Below the pieces are notes generated by a model. It was given only the letters and a program-made list of their open reading frames with translations. It was not told the origin of the DNA and did not search any database. The translations under genes were made by a program, and so were the position numbers. Of a stretch of DNA of 36,415 nt, positions 31,715 through 36,415 are shown piece after piece (the stretch's first letter is position 1; the number at the start of each line of letters is the position of its first letter). The stretch covers positions 1 through 36,415 of the forward strand of contig NZ_FMYI01000014.1 in assembly GCF_900096905.1 (NCBI RefSeq), in the 5' to 3' direction. Origin of the DNA: Pelagirhabdus alkalitolerans. GTDB lineage: Bacteria > Bacillota > Bacilli > Bacillales > Amphibacillaceae.

Positions 31715-33091
31715 TTAGCTATTTGAAGCTAAAGAAGCGTAATAATCAACCAGTGCAACGACACCTCGGTCGAAGTTTGCAAGTGGAAAGCTCTCATTTG
31801 GTGAATGTAGGCGATCATCGGGGGTTCCAAAACCAAAAAGAATAACAGGTATATCAAAAATCGAATCAATCCATTCAACGACTGGAATCGATCCTCCCAT
31901 TCGAACAAATACAGCCTCTTTATTAAAGGCTTTGGTGTAACTGTCTTTTGCTTTTTGAATAAGCTCATGATTTGGATCTACCTTATAAGCTTTCGCTGAT
32001 AGCGGTTCACGTTTAATAACAGGTGTCACACCAACTGGTGTATGTTTTTCAATATGATCGACAAGCAAATTTTGAATCGTCTCAGGATCTTGCCCGGGCA
32101 CTAAACGACACGTTAATTTAGCCGTCGCCGTTGAAGGGATAATCGTTTTTGTCCCTTCTCCTTGATACCCACCAAACAATCCATTAACTTCAAGAGTTGG
32201 TCGTCCCATTGTATGTTCACTTGCTGAAAAGCCCGCTTCAGATACGGTTTCTTTTACTCCAGTTGTTGTTTGATAATCTTCACTTGGCGCTTGTTCGATC
32301 AATTTAAGTTCTTCAGGCGTTAACGGTTCAACCTCATCATAGAAATGATCAACTAGCACGACTTCATCCTCTGATTTCATCGAAGCTAAAAGTTGCGACA
32401 TGGCCATTAATGGATTTTTAATCGCACCGCCATAAAGACCGGAATGAAGATCATTTTCTGGCCCTTCAAGCGTCACTTCAAGTCCTGTAAATCCTTTTAA
32501 ACCATAAAGAATCGTCGGTTGATCATTGGCAACCATCCCCGAATCTGAAATAATCGCAAAGTCAGCATCGAACTGTTCTTTTTTCTCTTCAAGTACATCA
32601 TAAAGGTGCTCACTACCGATCTCTTCTTCTCCCTCAATACAAACTTTTACATTGATTGGAAGGCTGCCTTCGGTTTTCATAAACGCTTCTAACACAGCTA
32701 AGTGCATAAAGACTTGCCCTTTATCATCACTCGCCCCTCTTGCATAGAGTCGACCTTGTTTTTCAGTTGGTTCAAATGGAGGTGTCTCCCATAATTCTAA
32801 CGGATCAACAGGCTGTACATCGTAATGCCCGTAAATCAGTACGGTTGGGGCACCTTCTGCTTTTAAATGCTCTGCATAAACGAGAGGGTGACCACCTGTC
32901 TCTTGTATCTCAACCTGATCCAAACCAATGTCAGTTAAATACGATTGAACAAATTGAGCAGCTTCTTTAATATCTGATTGATGATTTGGATCGGTACTAA
33001 TACTTGGTATTTTCAAAAATTGATGCAAGCGATCATATGTTTCAGATCGATTTTGCTTTAAATAGTCAATGACACGTTTAGTCAAAATCAC
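31715..33091 (-). CDS. M20-family dipeptidase
   Basis: Zinc dipeptidase of the M20/ArgE-DapE-ACY1 group, 458 residues. Metal and catalytic motifs: YGHYDVQPVD (His, Asp), RGASDDKGQ (Asp), EGEEEIGSEH (Glu pair), SDSGM, and the C-terminal LHSPNESFP (His). The lid domain with LHSGLYGG and the dimer-type GGYQGEGTKTIIPSTA segment is present, as in CNDP-like dipeptidases. The start is uncertain: GTG at 33089-33091 lies only 3 bases after AAAGGA, and a TTG two codons later has better spacing (33085). It follows luxS by 25 bases and may share its transcript. Confidence 0.9.
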   Translation of the reverse strand: MILTKRVIDYLKQNRSETYDRLHQFLKIPSISTDPNHQSDIKEAAQFVQSYLTDIGLDQVEIQETGGHPLVYAEHLKAEGAPTVLIYGHYDVQPVDPLELWETPPFEPTEKQGRLYARGASDDKGQVFMHLAVLEAFMKTEGSLPINVKVCIEGEEEIGSEHLYDVLEEKKEQFDADFAIISDSGMVANDQPTILYGLKGFTGLEVTLEGPENDLHSGLYGGAIKNPLMAMSQLLASMKSEDEVVLVDHFYDEVEPLTPEELKLIEQAPSEDYQTTTGVKETVSEAGFSASEHTMGRPTLEVNGLFGGYQGEGTKTIIPSTATAKLTCRLVPGQDPETIQNLLVDHIEKHTPVGVTPVIKREPLSAKAYKVDPNHELIQKAKDSYTKAFNKEAVFVRMGGSIPVVEWIDSIFDIPVILFGFGTPDDRLHSPNESFPLANFDRGVVALVDYYASLASNS

Positions 33092-33116
33092 ACGTCCTTT
33101 ATAAAAGTTTCATTTA

Positions 33117-33581
33117 TTATGCTGAGAAGACATTAGGCCAGCTTTCTTTTCCTTGTAACATCTTTTCTGCAATGCGCTGAGCACTTTCTAAACTATGACT
33201 TGCTGCCCATCCACATTGAACTTCATTACATGCCGGAACCTCAGTTGCGTTTGTCACATCGATTAATGTTGCTTCGACTGCCTTTTGAATATCTTCAAAT
33301 GAATCATTATTAAATACAGCTAAATAAAAGCCCGTTTGACAGCCCATTGGACTAAGGTCTAATACATTGTCTAAGTGATTTCGGATGTTTTCTGCCATTA
33401 AATGCTCTAGAGAATGTAAACCTGGCATATCCATATGGTTCTCATTCGGTTGGCAAAATCTTAAATCGTATTTATAAACTGAATCACCATTTGCACCTTC
33501 AGTAACACCCGCTAAACGAATATACGGTGCAACGACTTTTCGATGATCTAAATTAAAGCTCTCCACATTCATTTTGTTCAT
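33117..33581 (-). CDS. luxS: S-ribosylhomocysteine lyase (LuxS)
   Basis: Cleaves S-ribosylhomocysteine to homocysteine and the AI-2 precursor in the activated methyl cycle. 154 residues. His56 and His60 (LHSLEHLMAE) and Cys123 (EVQCGWA) bind the metal, and Glu59 and Cys81 (MGCQTGFY) are the acid/base pair. GGGGAGA precedes the ATG. It is single or in a short operon with the dipeptidase; no pfs gene is next to it. Homocysteine from this step could feed the transsulfuration enzyme encoded near 26 kb, but they are not linked in one operon. Confidence 0.97.
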   Translation of the reverse strand: MNKMNVESFNLDHRKVVAPYIRLAGVTEGANGDSVYKYDLRFCQPNENHMDMPGLHSLEHLMAENIRNHLDNVLDLSPMGCQTGFYLAVFNNDSFEDIQKAVEATLIDVTNATEVPACNEVQCGWAASHSLESAQRIAEKMLQGKESWPNVFSA

Positions 33582-33644
33582 TTCAATTCTCCCCTTTTAT
33601 TTAGATTAATCTTTTGTTCATAAATTGTTATTTCAAGTACTATT

Positions 33645-33673
33645 AAAATATCACAAATACCGAGTATTGCCAA
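33645..33673 (-). promoter_or_regulatory. Candidate sigma-A promoter of luxS
   Basis: Minus strand TTGGCA, 17-base spacer, TATTTT, about 60 bases ahead of the ATG. Confidence 0.5.
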
Positions 33674-33715
33674 TTCATACACAAATCTTTAGTCGACCTT
33701 TACCTATGTATAAAT

Positions 33716-33752
33716 AAAAACCATTCACCTAATGATTAGATAAATGGTTTTT
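33716..33752 (-). terminator. Terminator of the YhcN-type gene
   Basis: Minus strand AAAAACCATTTA ... TGAATGGTTTTT with an inner TCTAATCATTAGG loop, ending in T-run, directly past the stop. Confidence 0.85.
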
Positions 33753-33756
33753 ACAG

Positions 33757-34386
33757 TTAGCGATTATTGCGATCACGGGTTGGGAACAATCGTTCAAACA
33801 TTTCTCCAAACTGATCAAAAAATCCTTCAATTGGTTCCCCGCGCTCTATATCACGCATGTAATTGTCTGACAAATTCATAAAATCTGGGTTAGTCGAGAC
33901 AAAAACTTCATCTAAATCTTGATCGGCTTCTTTTGCTGCTCGTGTCACTTTTTCTTCAATTTCATCTGATAAATCATCAGATCCATCGCCTGAATCTCCA
34001 CTTAACCGACAAGCAACATATGCGGTGTTTCCCATTTTAAGGGCGTTAGCTTGATCAATTTCATCCACTTCTTGGTTAATGGCTTCTGAAATCTCATCAG
34101 AAACTTGGTAACCATCATTCATGCCCTCACCATTTTGTGGCTCTTGATTAGGTGTGCTTGGATACATCGGATCTCCCGTTTGACCTCTTTGATCCCCAAA
34201 TCCTTGATCACTTTCATACTGACCATCATATGCAGGGCCACCTTGATCCATTTGGTTTTGATCATGACGAATCGGTTCAATTTGATCCCATTCGTTTTCA
34301 TTTCTTGATTCTTCAGTATTCATAAAGCCACACCCTGATGCCACCAAACAAACACATGCTAAACTAACGAGTGCTGTTTTGTTCAT
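33757..34386 (-). CDS. YhcN/YlaJ-family sporulation lipoprotein
   Basis: 209 residues with a lipobox VASGC (Cys19), then a Gln/Asn/Gly-rich acidic stretch of about 80 residues. The conserved C-terminal region runs from DEIDQANALKMGNTAYVACRL to KEADQDLDEVFVSTNPDFMN, the YhcN/YlaJ core, and ends with an Arg-rich tail. Known members sit at the spore inner membrane and influence germination and outgrowth. AGGAGGTAATAAC precedes the ATG. A well-matched forespore promoter lies upstream, consistent with this role. Confidence 0.9.
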   Translation of the reverse strand: MNKTALVSLACVCLVASGCGFMNTEESRNENEWDQIEPIRHDQNQMDQGGPAYDGQYESDQGFGDQRGQTGDPMYPSTPNQEPQNGEGMNDGYQVSDEISEAINQEVDEIDQANALKMGNTAYVACRLSGDSGDGSDDLSDEIEEKVTRAAKEADQDLDEVFVSTNPDFMNLSDNYMRDIERGEPIEGFFDQFGEMFERLFPTRDRNNR

Positions 34387-34416
34387 GTTATTACCTCCTT
34401 TTTATGAAATCATTCA

Positions 34417-34446
34417 TAATATGTGCGGTATTGATGAATTCATACA
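34417..34446 (-). promoter_or_regulatory. Candidate forespore (sigma-G/sigma-F) promoter of the YhcN-type gene
   Basis: Minus strand TGTATG, 17-base spacer, CATATTA, matching TGHATR and CATWHTA without mismatch. Confidence 0.75.
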
Positions 34447-34534
34447 AGGTAAATGGTCGATTTTTTTCCAAAACTTAACCGCGGGTATTGTTTTGACGTG
34501 TGGTCAAACTACATCTATAAAGGAGGTAAATACA

Positions 34535-34765
34535 TTGAAAGACACTTGTTATGATCAAGCTCTCCATGACGTGTTGCATCAAAAATGGGATGATTTGTTT
34601 GTTTTAATGGTTCGGACGGAAGATGATATATTATCAAAAAAAATAAAGGATTTTTTTCATGCCTTTACGTTTGAACGCAATAAAAAAAATGTGATTAATA
34701 AGCATGAAGCCTTACTGGATTATTTGTATCATGCACAAAAACATGAATTGACTGCTGTGCATTAA
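34535..34765 (+). CDS. Unknown small cytosolic protein
   Basis: 76 residues starting at a TTG with an ideal AAAGGAGGT 9 bases before it; the longer reading back to 34379 is antisense to the yhcN leader and has no site. The product (KDTCYDQALHDVLHQKWDDLF..., ending HAQKHELTAVH) is charged, His-rich and helical, with one Cys near the start and no membrane segment. I do not recognise it. It stops one base from the protease gene on the other strand. TTGACG-N17-TATAAA lies upstream, but the -10 runs into the Shine-Dalgarno, so that promoter would leave almost no leader. Confidence 0.7.
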   Translation: MKDTCYDQALHDVLHQKWDDLFVLMVRTEDDILSKKIKDFFHAFTFERNKKNVINKHEALLDYLYHAQKHELTAVH

Positions 34766-34766
34766 G

Positions 34767-35582
34767 TTACTGACTTTCCCTTAATGTGTGGACATGATCA
34801 ACCGGGATCGCTAAACCAACTCTTCCCCATTCCTCATCGCGTCGCGTTGCATAAATTACACCTATAACTTGGCCCTCTTCATTGATTACAGGGCTACCGC
34901 TGTTCCCTCGATAAACAGGGGCATCTAAAAGCATAACGTCTGTTTCTAAGCTTGTTGCAGTTGAGCTTGCAATCCATTTCCCTTGGTTCGCAATACCTGT
35001 AAAGTTCAGTGGATTCCCAATAAAGGTAATGGACTGTGGACTTGAATAATCAGATATATGCTCAGCTAATGGTAAGTATGGCAAATCATCTCCATCCACT
35101 TTAATAAGGGCTAAATCATGCTCAGGCTTTATTTTGACGATATCACCATTAAACAATCCCTCTTCGGGATAATGAACCGTAACGGACGTTTCATCTTCAA
35201 TCACGTGATAATTGGTCACCACATAACCAGATTCCGATATACCAAATCCAGTACCTCGACCTTCAGACGTATCAACACCTACAACTGATTCTTTATGAGA
35301 CTGGATTGTTTCATCTTGACTTAATTGGTGCGATGTAACCAAAAAATCAATCGCAGGAATGGAAAATGTTCTCGGGAAAATCGCAACACCATTTAATAAG
35401 ACAGCAAACACAATTAAACCAAATACCCATCTCGGAAACGTTGGATCTTTCTTTTGATCTGGTGTTTCTTTTTCTTTTGTTTTAGAACGTCTTTCTTCAT
35501 CCAAAATAGCTTTTATCTCTTCTGGCTCTAAGTCTTCATATAGATCTTTATCAATCATATCGTCTTTTTTTGATGAACTCAT
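34767..35582 (-). CDS. Membrane-anchored trypsin-like serine protease without PDZ domain
   Basis: 271 residues. A charged cytosolic N-terminus of about 50 residues, one membrane helix (WVFGLIVFAVLLNGVAIF, 52-69), then a short trypsin fold outside the cell. His126 (TNYHVIE), Asp156 (EHDLALIKV) and Ser228 (YRGNSGSPV) form the triad. It is like HtrA in fold and topology but ends after the protease domain, so it lacks the PDZ that senses misfolded substrates. GGGGTGATCAA precedes the ATG. No CssRS-type regulator is near. Confidence 0.9.
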   Translation of the reverse strand: MSSSKKDDMIDKDLYEDLEPEEIKAILDEERRSKTKEKETPDQKKDPTFPRWVFGLIVFAVLLNGVAIFPRTFSIPAIDFLVTSHQLSQDETIQSHKESVVGVDTSEGRGTGFGISESGYVVTNYHVIEDETSVTVHYPEEGLFNGDIVKIKPEHDLALIKVDGDDLPYLPLAEHISDYSSPQSITFIGNPLNFTGIANQGKWIASSTATSLETDVMLLDAPVYRGNSGSPVINEEGQVIGVIYATRRDEEWGRVGLAIPVDHVHTLRESQ

Positions 35583-35680
35583 TTGATCACCCCGTTGATC
35601 GCACTCGACTAATGCATCATTTCCCAGGAAATAATGACAATGCTCGCTATTTTTTTCAGAAAAATAAGAAAAATACTTGA

Positions 35681-35709
35681 TTGCTTACCTTCTTTTCCTA
35701 TATTATATA
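35681..35709 (+). promoter_or_regulatory. Promoter of the carbonic anhydrase gene
   Basis: TTGCTT, 17-base spacer, TATATA; TTGATT (35677) with TATTAT (35701) is an equal alternative. Confidence 0.5.
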
Positions 35710-35730
35710 GTACTATAGGGAGGAATGAAC

Positions 35731-36276
35731 ATGTTATTAGATGATGTTTTAAAACATAATGAAAAATTTGTTGAAACAAAGGCATACAAAGATTATGAAA
35801 CGGACGGAATTCCGGATAAGCATGCTGTTATTTTAACATGTATGGATACGCGTCTCACAGAACTATTACCTAAAGCAATGAACTTTAAAAACGGCGATGT
35901 CAAAATCTTAAAGACAGCTGGCGCCATTATAAAAAATCCATACGGAAGTGTGATGCGCAGTATATTAGTTGCCGTCCATGCCCTTCAAGCTGATGAAGTC
36001 TATGTTGTGGGTCACCATCATTGTGGTATGAGTAACCTCGATACAGAGAAATTATTTGATACAATGAAAGAAAATGGTGTGAAACAAGAAGCGTTTGACA
36101 ATCTCGAAGTCGATGCGCATGATTGGTTTAAAGGGTTTGAGGAAATTGAAGATTCTGTGAAAAGTTCGGTTGATTTAATTGAAAATCATCCCCTTTTACC
36201 GAACAAAGTACCTGTTCACGGTCTTGTGATCGACCCGCGCACCGGTAAACTTGATTTAGTTCAAAATGGCTATTAA
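35731..36276 (+). CDS. Beta-class carbonic anhydrase
   Basis: Hydrates CO2 to bicarbonate; zinc enzyme of the small bacterial beta class, like B. subtilis YtiB. 181 residues from the second ATG, because GGGAGG lies 7 bases before it and only 1 base before the first. Zinc ligands Cys37 (LTCMDTR), His95 and Cys98 (VGHHHCGM) with the Asp39-Arg41 dyad are present, as is KTAGAIIKNPYGS. It is a single gene with its own promoter and a perfect terminator, next to the right terminal repeat. Confidence 0.94.
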   Translation: MLLDDVLKHNEKFVETKAYKDYETDGIPDKHAVILTCMDTRLTELLPKAMNFKNGDVKILKTAGAIIKNPYGSVMRSILVAVHALQADEVYVVGHHHCGMSNLDTEKLFDTMKENGVKQEAFDNLEVDAHDWFKGFEEIEDSVKSSVDLIENHPLLPNKVPVHGLVIDPRTGKLDLVQNGY

Positions 36277-36282
36277 ATAATA

Positions 36283-36319
36283 GAAGCGAATGCTTTCCAC
36301 GGAGCATTCGCTTCTTTTT
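36283..36319 (+). terminator. Terminator of the carbonic anhydrase gene
   Basis: GAAGCGAATGCT, 8-base loop, AGCATTCGCTTC (12-bp perfect stem) and TTTTT. It ends 2 bases before the terminal repeat. Confidence 0.94.
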
Positions 36320-36320
36320 A

Positions 36321-36412
36321 TGGCTCTAAAATATATGTTGGGGTAAAGATACAATTCAACATGTTGCTTTTATAATAAAGTGATGTGTGATCGACTACTC
36401 GCTTGCCGCGGG
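36321..36412. repeat. Terminal copy of 92-bp dispersed repeat (right)
   Basis: Exact reverse complement of bases 1-92. Here too the repeat starts within 2 bases of a terminator, and the window ends inside the Pst-like CCGCGGG arm that resembles the hairpin repeats. Such placement just after terminators is where small dispersed elements do least harm. Confidence 0.9.
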
Positions 36413-36415
36413 CAC

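Noticed and set aside
34493..34521. TTGACG-N17-TATAAA as promoter of the 76-residue gene
   Set aside because: Spacing is good, but the start point would fall past the Shine-Dalgarno, so the transcript could not use it.
34379..34534. 52-residue N-terminal extension of the 76-residue gene
   Set aside because: It is antisense to the yhcN leader and promoter, lacks a ribosome binding site, and the ideal AAAGGAGGT lies just before the TTG at 34535.

Overview
The window is low-G+C Firmicute DNA, most likely from a spore-forming member of the Bacillaceae. The grounds are strong AGGAGG ribosome binding sites, a cggR-gap-pgk-tpiA-gpmI-eno glycolytic block with a CggR operator, a CtsR box at clpP, a CcpA-type cre site at msmX, and sporulation or germination genes (a GerA-type operon, a YhcN/YlaJ lipoprotein, a YjcZ-type micro-protein). 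An L-lactate dehydrogenase next to the glycolytic block, and a GAPDH that reads more like the lactic-acid-bacterial type, suggest a fermentative relative such as an Amphibacillus-like genus. That genus-level guess is weak.

Layout. 1-8.3 kb (minus strand): the glycolytic operon, with promoter, CggR operator and a gap/pgk intercistronic terminator, then ldh. 8.3-10.5 kb: a small membrane protein and mgtE behind an M-box Mg2+ riboswitch, with a second unexplained structured element between the riboswitch terminator and mgtE. 10.5-15.2 kb: a PAP2 phosphatase, tRNA-Arg(CCG), clpP, yheA, a PucR-type regulator and the sugar-importer ATPase gene msmX; a repeat cluster, a cre site and a perfect 10-bp dyad lie in front of msmX. 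15.2-20.9 kb: fumC, an LD/DD-carboxypeptidase lipoprotein, an IDEAL-like small protein, a CDF metal exporter that overlaps azlD tail to tail, azlC and a second methionine aminopeptidase. 21-24.6 kb: a dispersed repeat, a GH127/146 beta-L-arabinofuranosidase divergent from an AraC regulator, and a 34-residue YjcZ-type gene. 24.6-31.7 kb: an SDR reductase, a PLP transsulfuration enzyme, a four-gene germinant receptor operon with a candidate sigma-G promoter, and a CstR plus membrane-rhodanese pair. 31.7-36.4 kb: an M20 dipeptidase, luxS, the YhcN-type lipoprotein with a candidate sigma-G promoter, an unknown 76-residue gene, a membrane-anchored trypsin-like protease and a beta-carbonic anhydrase.

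Repeats. The window opens and closes with the same 92-bp sequence in inverted orientation, and a diverged copy sits near 13.6 kb. A second, hairpin-forming family occurs at 13.8 kb and 21.0 kb. The terminal copies look like points where an assembly broke at a multicopy repeat, so the window is probably one whole contig and not a mobile unit.

No rRNA, CRISPR array, insertion sequence, prophage or classical defence system was seen. The least explained signals are the pseudoknot-capable leader of mgtE, the dyad between the PucR regulator and msmX, the CDF/azlD overlap, and the operator-like dyad in the rhodanese-cstR promoter.
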